Positions 11,290 to 21,104 of a stretch of 64,000 nt of DNA are shown one piece after another (position 1 is the first letter of the stretch; each line of letters starts with the position of its first letter). This DNA is from Castanea sativa (lineage: Eukaryota; Streptophyta; Magnoliopsida; Fagales; Fagaceae): assembly GCF_040712315.1 (NCBI RefSeq), contig NC_134015.1, positions 8,273,945 through 8,337,944 of the forward strand. The letters run 5' to 3'. The notes under the pieces are model-generated. The model had not been told where the DNA came from and made no database searches. It saw only the letters and a program-made list of their open reading frames with translations. A program made the position numbers and the translations under genes.

Positions 11290-12284
11290 AACTTGCTCAT
11301 GCAAGAATCAAACTTGTTGTCCGAGGTGAGTGACTAAATTGAGTTGCTACAAACTTAGCTCAAACTGATGCAAAGCTTGCTAAAGGATGCAGATACGGGT
11401 AGGATGAATCAAAGCTTTTAAGGCTGTGGGTTGCTGAAGTAAGAGATCTTGCTTATGATGCTGAAGATATCATCGCAACATATGCCCTTAAAGTTGCATA
11501 TAGAAAGGGGTGCACTTGCATCTTGTATGAAGGAAATACAGTGCACAAGGTTGGGTCACATATTGTAGATATCAAGGAGAAGATTTATGTTTTAATAACG
11601 AGTTTTCGAGACTATGGCATAAGAGAATCTATAATACAAGGAGGCGGGTCATCCAGTTCCTGGAATGAGAGGGAACGAGAGCAAACGCAAACATTTTCTC
11701 ATCTTGAATGTCATAGCATTGTTGGGTTTGATGATGATGTGAATGAATTGGTAGAGTTTTTGCTGAAAGAAGGAGAAGGCAATACTAGGGTTGCTTCCAT
11801 ATGTGGTATGGGTGGTCTGGGAAAGACCACTCTTGCCAAGATGGTTTATAATCACCACGAAGTCAAGCAACACTATGACTGCTTCGCTTGGGTATATATC
11901 TCACAGCAATGTCAAAGAAGACTTGTTTGGGAAGGAATTCTATTTAGCCTTTAGTCTCTATCGAAAGAGCAAAGGGATGGAATTCGACAATTGACAGATG
12001 CAGAGCTCGCTGATTATAAACTTGTTCAAGCTCAGAAAGAGCTAAAGTGTTTGGTGGTTTTAGATGATATTTGGAATGTTGAGGATTGGAACAATTTACA
12101 TGGAGGCTTTCCCATGAATGATAGTAACAGTAAAATACTGCTTACCTCTTGCAATAAACAAGTGGCTCTGCATATAGATCCCGGAAGTTTACTTTATGAA
12201 CTACGTTGTCTAAATGATGAAAAGAGTTGGGAATTGTTTGAGAAGATAGCTTGGAGAGAAGGAACAAATACTATCAAATCCTAA
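11290..12284 (+). pseudogene. CC-NB-ARC-LRR resistance gene, 5' half (broken)
   Basis: This is the N-terminal half of an RPP13/RPP8-style CC-NLR, an intracellular immune receptor that binds ATP/ADP through NB-ARC. The coiled-coil part reads QESNLLSEVSD, stop, IELLQT, stop, LKLMQSLLKDADTG, then a frameshift, then ESKLLRLWVAEVRDLAYDAED (EDVID-like motif, near 11420-11470). NB-ARC shows the P-loop GMGGLGKTT (11806-11832), RNBS-A HYDCFAWVYIS, kinase-2 LVVLDDIW (about 12052-12075) and RNBS-B SKILLTS. An in-frame TAG at 11952-11954 cuts the domain, since the frame before and after it is the same. Homology stops at about 12280 after WELFEKIAWREGTNT and resumes at 18472. A Copia element sits immediately upstream and has separated the gene from its promoter. 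Clearly a pseudogene. Confidence 0.9.
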
Positions 12285-14322
12285 TTTTTTTTTCTATTAA
12301 TTTGTCTTTATTGGTAATTATTTTGAATGATTTTTTATTTTCTCTTTTGAAATTAATTTGAAGAAGTGAAAGAGTAAAGAAAGGTCTTACAGCTGTAAAA
12401 CATACTCAGTGCGAATGACTTCTATTACCCATATGAAACACAATTTTTTTCCTCAAAAAAAAAAAAAAATATAAATCTATATATATATATATATGAAACA
12501 CAATTAAAAATAGAACAATTTAGAAGACAAAATAAGTAATCAGTTTTAAATAATAGATTTATCTAGATGTAAATTTAAATTTGTCAGATATTACAAGAAA
12601 AGATATAAGTTCCAATAGAATTAATTTTTGACCAAGTGTACATAAATGCTGGTTAAATAATTTTATCTTATTTAAAATCATTTTAGTCCAAAAACTATTT
12701 TTAACAAGGGCATATTCTATTACATATTGTCCTATTACACACAAAGTACATGCATTTCAGTTTTTTAATTGAAATTGTGGCTTCAAGACATGATTTCTGT
12801 TCAAAAAAATAATATTGTCTATACTGTGTGTGCAACAATATTTGTACACTAACAATTATTCTTTTAAGAAATATATCCATGGTTGAAATGGTTTGGTTCG
12901 TCTAATTTTATATGGCATGGTAATATTAGATTTTTCGAATCTTAGATTCACAAAATCTAATTATAGCAATATAAACATTAGAGTATTTGGTTTATTAGTT
13001 ACATTTCCATCACATATCAATAGTGTAACATTATTTTGTTTGGTTGGTTCCTAATCTTCCTTACAATCATTACAATTTTCACAATAAATTTGTAATCCAT
13101 TTGAAATAATTGAACATAATTATCTTTTTTCATAAAAAAATCACAAAGTAACTAAACAAAATTTTATTTTACTCTCCTCCACTTTCTCACAAACTAAACT
13201 ACTTAAATCCACCAAAAACAAAACAATTTCATTTCACTTTCCAACACTTTCTCACCAGCTAAACAATTACACTCCACTGTATTTACGATCAAATAACAAC
13301 AAAATAATTGAACAAAATTCTATTTCACCTTTTCACACTTACCAACCAAATAGCTTATTCCCATTTTTCTCTTTAATTTGTGACTCTTTCTCTCTCCTTT
13401 CTCTTTCTCTCTAAACACTAGTTAGCCTTACTCATGCTTTGAACCTCCATAGCTAAATCTCTTGAGTTCACAACGAAAAAACCACACCTGCCTCAGCATA
13501 AAATTGTTAATGCCAAAGGCCAAGTCATCAATAGATCACTTGCCTAAAGTCTCCGAGTACGTGAATCAAGAGCGTATTTGATAGTATTGTGATTGACTCA
13601 AAGTGCTTTGTTAGAGCCTGTGCTAGCCTTTGTGCGCCAACCTGAGACTCTCGGTTTTGCCACATTTAAAACCAATAATGACCGATACACCAACAAAACC
13701 ACACCAAGCCGACCATGAGCCATGGGTCAGTGCGGTCAAAATAGAGAACAAACATGAACTATATAAGTTTTGAAATATCAAAATAAACCCAAGCAAAAAA
13801 GAGTAGGTTGCACTGGTGAGTCTTTGCATGTTAACCACTGAGCTACTACACACTTAAATAATACTTTACCTATATATATATATATATATATCTTGGTCGG
13901 TTTTGATTTGGGTCAAAATAAATTTCACTAAAATTGAGATTGAACCGACAAATTTGATTTTTTCATTTCCAAACCAAACTTGACCGAATTAGGGAAAAAA
14001 AACCAAATAAAAGAGTTCGGTTTATCAGTTTTGGTTGGTCCATTCTGGTTTTTCTTTTTCAACCCTACACAAGTGTTCCAAGCTCATTGTTAAACTTTAA
14101 ATGGAACCAAATTGACGTGGAATGATTCCTTTCAGCCCTTCAATCCACTATTCCTTAATTTCCCCTTTGCCCCTTTAGTGAGCTTGATTCACACTTGAAT
14201 CTGAACTTCCTGGATTTTAGTTGGTTGTTGTCGATTTTTGTGGGCTTGGCAACGCTGATTCAATCAAATAACCTGGTCACCTCGCTGCTCATGCTAATGG
14301 GCTTTGGAGTTGATATTTTAGA
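12285..14322. other. AT-rich non-coding part of the NLR interruption
   Basis: No gene is seen. The stretch holds AT microsatellites (12477-12494 and about 13870-13891), a segment around 12690-12850 that resembles another around 29430-29580 (shared CATTTCAGTTTTT-like core), and a small tRNA-promoter-like word near 13803-13855 read on the minus strand. It is the left part of the 6.2 kb that splits the NB-ARC domain. Confidence 0.4.
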
Positions 14323-14331
14323 CTTTATTTA

Positions 14332-14722
14332 GGCAAAAATGGCCTAATTCCACGATTTTTCAAAATTTTTAGTCAAAAAACACTGTTTCGGAAATAAATG
14401 GCAATCTACCACTTTTTCTAGTACTCGAGCTCACCAAACTCGAGTACCAAATTTTCTAATTCTGCCGTGGCATGCCAGCATAGCATTTCGGATTTTAAAA
14501 ATCCCACTTGGTACTCGAGTTTACTGGGCTTGAGTACTGTGTACTATGGTACCCGAGTCCAGTAAACTCGAGTATCAATCTGTGAATTTAAAAATTCCAC
14601 TTGGTACTCGAGTTTACTGGGCTCAAGTACTGTATACTGTGGTACCCGAGTCCAGTAAACTCGGGTATCAATCTGTGAATTTAAAAATTCCACTTGCTAC
14701 TCGAGTTTCTTGGACTCGAGTA
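14332..14722. repeat. Left long terminal inverted repeat of the MULE
   Basis: The outer part (14332-14584) is the reverse complement of about 17540-17788. Shared words include AACACTGTTTCGGAAATAAA and CACTTGGTACTCGAGTTT. The inner part repeats a unit of about 115 bp (TTTAAAAATTCCACTTG, then TACTCGAGTTTACTGGGCT, then ACCCGAGTCCAGTAAACTCG), so the arm also contains tandem and self-complementary modules. Confidence 0.9.
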
Positions 14723-15810
14723 CCATTTCCATCAAACCCCACGCTGTTGCCCACACTTAAACTCTCTGAACACCCACCCACACTTAAGCTTACTCCCTTT
14801 CTCAGTCTCCTTCTCACTCTCTCATCACTCCCTTTCTCAGTCTCCCTCTCACTCTAACTCTCCTACACGCTCTCAATCTCATTCTCAGTCTCCCTCTCAC
14901 TCTCATTCTCAGTCTCCCTCTTAGTCCTGGGCTCGCTCTGTACTATTCCTCTTGCTCACGGTCTCTACTCTCACTCTCGATCTGCATCTTCACAAGGTAT
15001 GTCTCCTTATCTTAATATTTGTTTGAGCATTGGGCATTTGTGGGTATATGTGGGTATATGTGGGTATTTGTGGTGTAATTTTTGAATTTTTTTTTTTTTA
15101 ATGAACATTTTCATGTGTTATTAGAGCAATAAGTCATTGTAGGACACAGAAGGACACAGACACAGCCACCAAATAGAAACAATTTATAAAAGAGTGTTTG
15201 GATTATAAGGAAATTTCTAGTAGCACTGCATTTTATTCTGACCACTTAGTGAAAGTTGTTTTAGTTTGGTATATGGCTGACTTTGTTGCTTGGAAATGCC
15301 TTTACATAATGAAATTATATTATTTTGGTTGGATTATTACATTTGGGTTTTAGATTTTTTGGAAATTTTTGTTGTTGCTTGGATCATCAAACATCCATGA
15401 TTCATTGGACTGTAATACAAACTAGAAAGACCAAGCTATTTCATTAGGAAACATATGGTCGTGACTTTTGTGTGATAACAGTTCACAAAGCACATGCTCT
15501 ATGAAATTTGTTGCCCCGAACACTTTTACTGAGCAAATGCATGCATTTTTACCCAAAAACAATGTTTGTTCCCTGAAATTTGTCGATGTGGGAATGATGC
15601 ATTGTTTTTCTTTTTTGAGACAAGTTTACATTGTCAAATCTATCATTGCAGTTGGTATTGGACAATTTGAAGACCTTGAATGCGAGTAATTTCTGCTAGA
15701 AGAATCTTCATATAGTTCACATAATAAGCTATTAATAATTCTACTAATGCTCTCTTGAGGTTTAATTGTAAATATTACAACTTTTTTTAATAAAAATATA
15801 TATAATTCCA

Positions 15811-16302
15811 GATCATGCTGTGCCATGTCAAGTCCCTAACTGAAGTTAAGGCATTTGCACTCAGAGCTGAAGACCTCAAGACCTCAAGTTTGTTGCCAGT
15901 CAATTTAAGCACCTTCACAGCAAGAAACTCCAGCATGCTTTCAGGTACTACTCCCACCAGTGGAGAACTTAGGGAGCTTGCTTTCTACAAGTTGCATGGA
16001 GATGGTACATGAGAAGAAAGAAGGAAATGGAGTTGGCTAGACAAGAGGACAACTACTATGGACACGTTTGGGGCCAAGAATTCAGCTATTGGGATGGATC
16101 AAACGTTGATTATAAGGATGATGGTGCTGGCAGATCATTAGTGGACAAAGCACAGCAATTGAGAGCTACAATATTGGCCTCAAAGTTTGCAGCAAACACT
16201 AGGAAAGGGATTCAACAAAAAGCTGATGCCACCACCTTGCAAATGCCCAAGTTGTTTAAGCTAGAAGAGCCTGACTTCTCTACAGACCAAGAAGATAGTT
16301 GA
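15811..16302 (+). pseudogene. Captured C-terminal fragment of a cyclic-nucleotide-gated channel (CNGC)
   Basis: CNGCs are plasma-membrane cation channels with a cytosolic cyclic-nucleotide-binding domain and an overlapping calmodulin/IQ region. This fragment starts after a splice-acceptor-like TTCCAG (15806-15811). It reads VKSLTEVKAFALRAEDLK, the end of the nucleotide-binding domain, then an 8-bp tandem duplication (ACCTCAAG twice) shifts the frame. In the shifted frame the next codons spell FVASQFKHLHSKKLQ and RYYSHQWRT, then a TAG where family members have Trp, then an IQ-like AWRWYMRRKKEMELARQED. The tail has ATILASKFAANTRKG and ends KLEEPDFSTDQEDS, matching the usual CNGC C-terminus. Only the last exon or exons are present, inside a MULE, so this is a transduplicated, disabled copy of a group I-like CNGC. 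Confidence 0.88.
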
Positions 16303-16834
16303 CTTGTATAAGAACCATATTATTATCACAAAATAGAGTATCCAAAAGGTATGCTAGTAATATTTATATAATCTTCTGTTCTGCATACCAAGAAGATAGT
16401 TGACTTGTACAAGAACCAATTTTTATTCATTCTCCTTGTTTTGGTCATTTAAAAACAACAGAATCCTTTCACTTCTTACTTCTATCTTCCATGACAGGTG
16501 ATTTTTCTTACATGGATTTTTATATTCACATCATTTTAGGCAAAAGGAATTGTGTGGCAAAGAAGATTGCAAGATATGCGATAATCTTGATGTGGATCAG
16601 CCATGCATATGTTAGTTTTATCTTTGAAATCGCTTTTTGCATTCTAGATATTCCTTTCAATGCTTTTTTTTAAAGATGAATGAGAAATATTTTTATAAAC
16701 TACTAAAAACTAAAAAGCAATGTACAGTTACTATCTCAACTCATAGACCAAAAGAACTCCTAGTCCTAGTAAAGAGCAGCTATACAATTGCATGTTACAG
16801 TAAAGGACAAAAAACACACATAAGGAAGAGGTAG

Positions 16835-17155
16835 CCTTTGTAAAACTACCCTACCAACAACCAAAATCTAAACAAACCCCATTTAAGAAATGCACTGCAA
16901 AATCTTGAAGTTGAAACTCCAAGTATTGCAATGACTCTGTTTGAGAGAGAGCCTTCATATTTCAAAATGCCATTTCCAAGGATAATTGCATTTCTCCGAT
17001 GCCAAATATCGTAGATTGTTCCTAAAGCTAGCTTACACACCACAGCTTGGAGAGATTTTCCCCTACACTTCTCCACTCTCCATTATGTGATGTCTTCCCA
17101 TACAAACTTGGGAGCCTGGAGATGGCAGCACCTCATTAACTCTTTCCTAAATAAA
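16835..17155 (-). pseudogene. LINE tail fragment (reverse-transcriptase ORF, C-terminal part)
   Basis: The minus strand reads KSLQAVVCKLALGTIYDIWHRRNAIILGN and then NRVIAILGVSTSRFCSAFLKWG. This resembles the C-terminal zf-RVT region of plant L1-type LINEs, where a KLA...IW..RNA.I pattern is common. It is a short piece without the catalytic YADD region and lies inside the MULE, so it was probably inserted or captured. The preceding bases (17155-17080) continue the similarity with a stop. Confidence 0.55.
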
Positions 17156-17286
17156 GAGCACTAAAAAATGTTCACTAAAAATCAAATGGATTTTAAGAGT
17201 GTGTAATAAGCGAGAACTTCGTGCAAATGGATGTTAAAATTTTTATATGCATGATTAAAACACTCCAGAAATTAGGGCCAACACAG

Positions 17287-17788
17287 ATTGATACTCGAGA
17301 GTCCATGAAACTCGAGTATTAATTGCATGATGACTCAACTAATTCGGGCCAACATAGATTAATACTCGAGTTTCATGGACTCGGGTACTGTTAACACAGT
17401 ACCCGAGTCCATGAAACTCGAGTATCAACTGGCATTACACAATTGTTACCTGAGTTTAGTGGACTCGGGTTAACAGTACCCGAGTCCATGAAACTCGAGT
17501 ATCAACTGGTATGACACTCAACAGATCGCAGTCAACCCAGATTGGTACCCGAGTTTAGTAGACTCGGGTACCACAGTATACAGTACTCGAGCCCAAAAAA
17601 CTCGAGTACCAAGTGGGATTTTTTAAATCCAAAATGCCATGCTGGCATGTCACGGTGGAACTAGAAAATCTAATACTCGAGTTTGATGAGTTCGAGTATT
17701 GGAAAAAGTGGTAGATCGCCATTTATTTCCGAAACAGTGTTTTTTGGCTAAAATTTTTGAAGAATCGTGGTATTGGGCCATTTTCGCC
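17287..17788. repeat. Right long terminal inverted repeat of the MULE
   Basis: The outer part (17540-17788) mirrors 14332-14584. The inner part (17287-17530) holds about five further ACTCGAG...CTCGAGT modules, such as AGTACCCGAGTCCATGAAAC repeated at about 17398 and 17476. Confidence 0.88.
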
Positions 17789-17797
17789 CTTTATTTA

Positions 17798-18222
17798 GGC
17801 TTTGTTGATTCAGCCCAAACACGTGGACCATGGTTTATGATTTTGTGGGTCTTGACTTCAGCTACTCCTTGTTTTACTAGCAAGTGTTGTTATCATAGTG
17901 AGGCCAAGCCTAATTAATTTTAGGTGCCCAAACATTTCGGCCACATAGGCTGTGGCAATTCTTGGGTTCTTGTGGGCCCAACTCAGGCCAATTTTATGCC
18001 TTTATTAACATGGGTGATGGACCAATTTGAGTGGGTCATGGGCTGGAAACTTGGTCCTTTTAATTACCACCCTTGGGAGTTTACATAGCGGGCTGCTAGC
18101 TTGGGCAATTGTAGGCTCTGTTCCAAGGTTCATAGATTCTTTCAAATGTTCATTCTCATGGCTCATGGGCTGTATTTTCCATGATTCCATCAATTATTTG
18201 TAGGCGTTCAAGTCGTAAAATA
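17798..18222. other. Non-coding remainder of the NLR interruption
   Basis: No gene or clear element is seen between the MULE target duplication and the small MITE. Composition is less AT-rich than the left part, with many GGCCCA/TGGGCC-like words, perhaps an old retroelement remnant. Confidence 0.35.
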
Positions 18223-18225
18223 TAA

Positions 18226-18352
18226 GGCCCTGTTTGGTATTAAATAACGTATTTTGAGTTTTTAAATAACATTACATGCAGTTCTACACACTTTTTTACT
18301 TATATGTATTTCCAAAAAATATAAACAACATTACTAGTTACCAAACGGCTCC
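18226..18352. mobile_element. PIF/Harbinger-type MITE (127 bp)
   Basis: The ends GGCCCTGTTTGGTAT and, reverse-complemented, GGAGCCGTTTGGTAA form imperfect terminal inverted repeats. TAA flanks both sides (18223-18225 and 18353-18355), the 3-bp target typical of Tourist-like elements. The interior is AT-rich and non-coding. Confidence 0.75.
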
Positions 18353-18471
18353 TAAGTTTTTCAAAAAGAAAAAAAAAATTGTAAAATATAATTGTTTGAT
18401 GTTATTGTTGTGGTTGTCGATCAAGAATAAATAATATTATTTTGTTTTTGTTTTTTTGTTTTAACTTTGTA

Positions 18472-20109
18472 GACTCTAAAGCCAAAATTGGGATGAAAGA
18501 TTTAGGGAAGCAAATGATTGGATATTGTGGAGGTTTACCATTACTATTCATCGTACTTGGAGGCCTTTTAGCAACAAAGCAGACGCAAAAAGAGTGGGAG
18601 GAAGTGCTTAGACATGTCAAATCATACTTTTATGTAGAACAAGACTTACAGATCAACATGATTTTAGCTTTAAGTTATAATGATTTATCTTGCCACTTGA
18701 AACCATGTCTTCTAAATTTAGCTCATTTCCCAGAGGATTTTGAGATACCAACAAAAGAATTGATTCGAATGTGGATGGGAGAAGGTTTTCTATCACAAAT
18801 TCAACACGGAGGAGGAAGAGAGGATTCAATGGAAGATGTGGGAGAACGATATTTAAGGGAGCTAGTGCAGAGGTCCATGGTTCAAGTGGAGAAGGGGCTT
18901 CCTTGGAATGATCAAAACTTTTTGAATCTATTATATTATGCTAGACTTTTGCGTATCAAAAGCTAAAAAGGAAAATTTTATCCATATCACCAATATTCTT
19001 TCCATGAAACAGTGTGAAGTGCAAATTGGTAAAGTTTGAAGACTTGCTATCATTCTAGAATCAGGTGATAATTCCATCAAGGGAATTAAATTCAATGAAT
19101 ATCCTTACCTCAGGTCTCTTCTCCACCTTCTTCATTGGCATGATGAACCTTATTTTAAGGAGTTTTGTTTCAAAAAATTCAAGTTGGTTAGAGTAATACA
19201 TCTGGAAAATTTTGAAAAGCATGGCAGAAAATTAATCAAAAACATTGGATGTCTCATCCACTTAAGATATTTATCTCTCAAAGATAGCAACATAAATAAG
19301 GTGCCATCATCTATTGGCAATTTGAGGTGCTTGGAGACACTAGATTTGCAGATATTAGACCATTCAAGAGTGCCAAATGTGTTTAAGTATATGAAACAGT
19401 TGAAGCATCTCTATTTACCCTACGATTATAATGTACATGGTAAGTTGGAATTGGGTAATCTTTGTTTTTTGCAGACATTGGTGAATGTTCAACCCAATAC
19501 CATCCAAATTCCCACATCATTCCAACTCAACCATCTTTGGGTTCTTAAGGTGAGGACTAATACACGGGCCCAAGATACAATACAAATACTAATAAGTCTA
19601 ATATCAAGGTGTCCACATGTAGAAAAGCTAAATATATTGAACTCCATAAAAAAAGAAGCTTCTAGAAGCTCACCAGTTCTCTCAAAAACTTGCCAAGTTG
19701 ACCTTATTCAAGACTAGGCTTGAGGAAGACCAAATGGCAACGTTAGAGAAGTTGCCCAACTTAAAAATTCTCAGCCTTTTTTTTTTTTGAAGCTTTTGAA
19801 GGGAAGAATATGGTTTGTTCCGAAAGAGGATTTCCTTTGCTTCAATCTCTTTTCCTTTCTGAATTGTTTCAACTAGAGGAGTGGAGGGTGGAGGAAGGAG
19901 CCATGCCCAATCTCTGTCATTTGGAAATTGTCTGTTGCCCTAGATTGAAGATGATTCCTGATGGATTGAGGTTCGTCACAACCCTCCAGAAATTGAAGAT
20001 CAAAAGCATGAAAAAGTCATTCAGAGATAAGCTTGACAAAGGAGGACCGGATTTTGACAAAGTCAAACATGTGTCTTCCCTTGCATTTCAAAACTATGGC
20101 AGAGGATGA
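18472..20109 (+). pseudogene. CC-NB-ARC-LRR resistance gene, 3' half (broken)
   Basis: Homology resumes after a good acceptor (TTTAACTTTGTAG, ending 18471) with DSKAKIGMKDLGKQMIGYC, then the GLPL motif (GGLPLLFIVLGGLLA) and RNBS-D-like LKPCLLNLAHFPEDFEIPT and RMWMGEGFL. The MHD region is damaged: LLNLLYYARLL runs to a stop at 18966, while another frame gives MLDFCVSKAKKENF. That frame meets TGA at about 19036 inside GKV-RLAIILESG. The LRR part begins near 19080. It shows HLRYLSLKDSNINKVPSSIG and LRCLETLDLQ (19250-19360), shifts frame again near 19700, and ends PDFDKVKHVSSLAFQNYGRG at 20109. It is the downstream half of the gene at 11290-12284. With at least four disabling lesions it cannot make a receptor. 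Confidence 0.88.
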
Positions 20110-21100
20110 TAATCTTTAGCTAAACAAGGTACATCAATGAATTCTTGCACTTGCATTTTTGATAAATCTTATGGTACTTCTTTTCTTTTAAATCTCTCTC
20201 TCCAATTAATTCAAAATTTCCCTGATAATATTGAGCAAATATTTCCCTAATGTAATGGTTATTTCATCCTTAAATTCACTTTAAACAAAAGATACTTATC
20301 AAGTTCTTCTCATTGCCAAGCGAAATTGTCCAACAATTTTATCTTCCCAGGCATATTCAAGCTTAGTAATTGATCCATATGCTAAACAAAGATAACTATA
20401 CTTATACATGTCAAAACCAGTAAAATAGTCTTAAGAAACATAAGGAACATAGAGAATAAAGAGTTCCAATAAAAATAATTAGTCCAAGAAGGTTGATTTA
20501 AATTTGTTGCTTAATAGTACATAAATAGTTATAAGTATATCAAGAATCCAATTCAAGACTCACCCTCATTTCTCAAACAATTGATATGCCTGCCTTAAAC
20601 TTCTAATAAGAATAGCACTCATATTCCCCCCCCCCCCCTCTCTCTCTCTCTCCCTCTATCTCTCTCAAGGTTGAATATAATTCAAAGAATCACACGATAG
20701 AATCAAAATCAACACAACATTAAATGATTAAATAGTTGGAATTTTCTTTTATCAAAAAAAGAAAAAAAAAAAAGGCAAGAGTTCTATTAATTGGGGTTCC
20801 AATCAGAGAGCAAGCGGTTCTTGCTATTCATATAGGAGTTGGTGTCAACCTCCGCAAGCCCATAATGCATAACCTGCAGAGAGGCCTAGCTGTTCTTTGC
20901 ATCACAAAGTTAACAATAGCCAAGAGGTCTGAGCGTTAAAATAAAAATGGCACATGGCCATTGAACTAGTAATTTTTCTGGCTTATAATTAGATGCTGAA
21001 AATTATAAGAACTAACTCCTTAAAACATATTTAACAAAAATGCTCTTCATATCTTAATGGTTCGTTTAGATTGATGAAAAGTAGAGTAAAGTTGGCATAA
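20110..21100. other. Non-coding region downstream of the NLR pseudogene
   Basis: No gene is seen. It contains a poly-C run followed by a CT microsatellite (about 20627-20667) and AT-rich DNA. ORFs such as 20736-20939 have no recognisable features. Confidence 0.4.
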
Positions 21101-21104
21101 TATT

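Larger units (their letters stand above)
14332..17788. mobile_element. MULE transposon with captured gene pieces (Pack-MULE), 3457 bp
   Basis: The ends read GGCAAAAATGGCC (left) and, reverse-complemented, GGCGAAAATGGCC (right). They are flanked by perfect 9-bp duplications CTTTATTTA (14323-14331 and 17789-17797), the hallmark of Mutator-like transposition. The terminal inverted repeats are long: the outer 250 bp match end to end with small gaps, and both continue inward into arrays of ACTCGAG-type modules. No transposase is present. Inside are a cyclic-nucleotide-gated channel fragment (15811-16302) and a LINE tail (16835-17155). A CT-rich stretch (14780-14930) ends in CACAAG|GTATGT (donor at 14997), which could be a 5' leader exon. 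The element lies inside the interrupted NLR pseudogene. Confidence 0.92.

Noticed and set aside
13803..13855. Minus-strand GTAGCTCAGTGGTTAACATG resembles a tRNA/SINE A-box
   Set aside because: No matching B-box, cloverleaf or target duplication is visible, so neither a tRNA gene nor a SINE is supported.
12285..18471. Treating the 6.2-kb NLR interruption as a functional intron
   Set aside because: A good acceptor exists at 18471, but no clear GT donor follows the last homologous codon near 12280, and the gene has other lesions.
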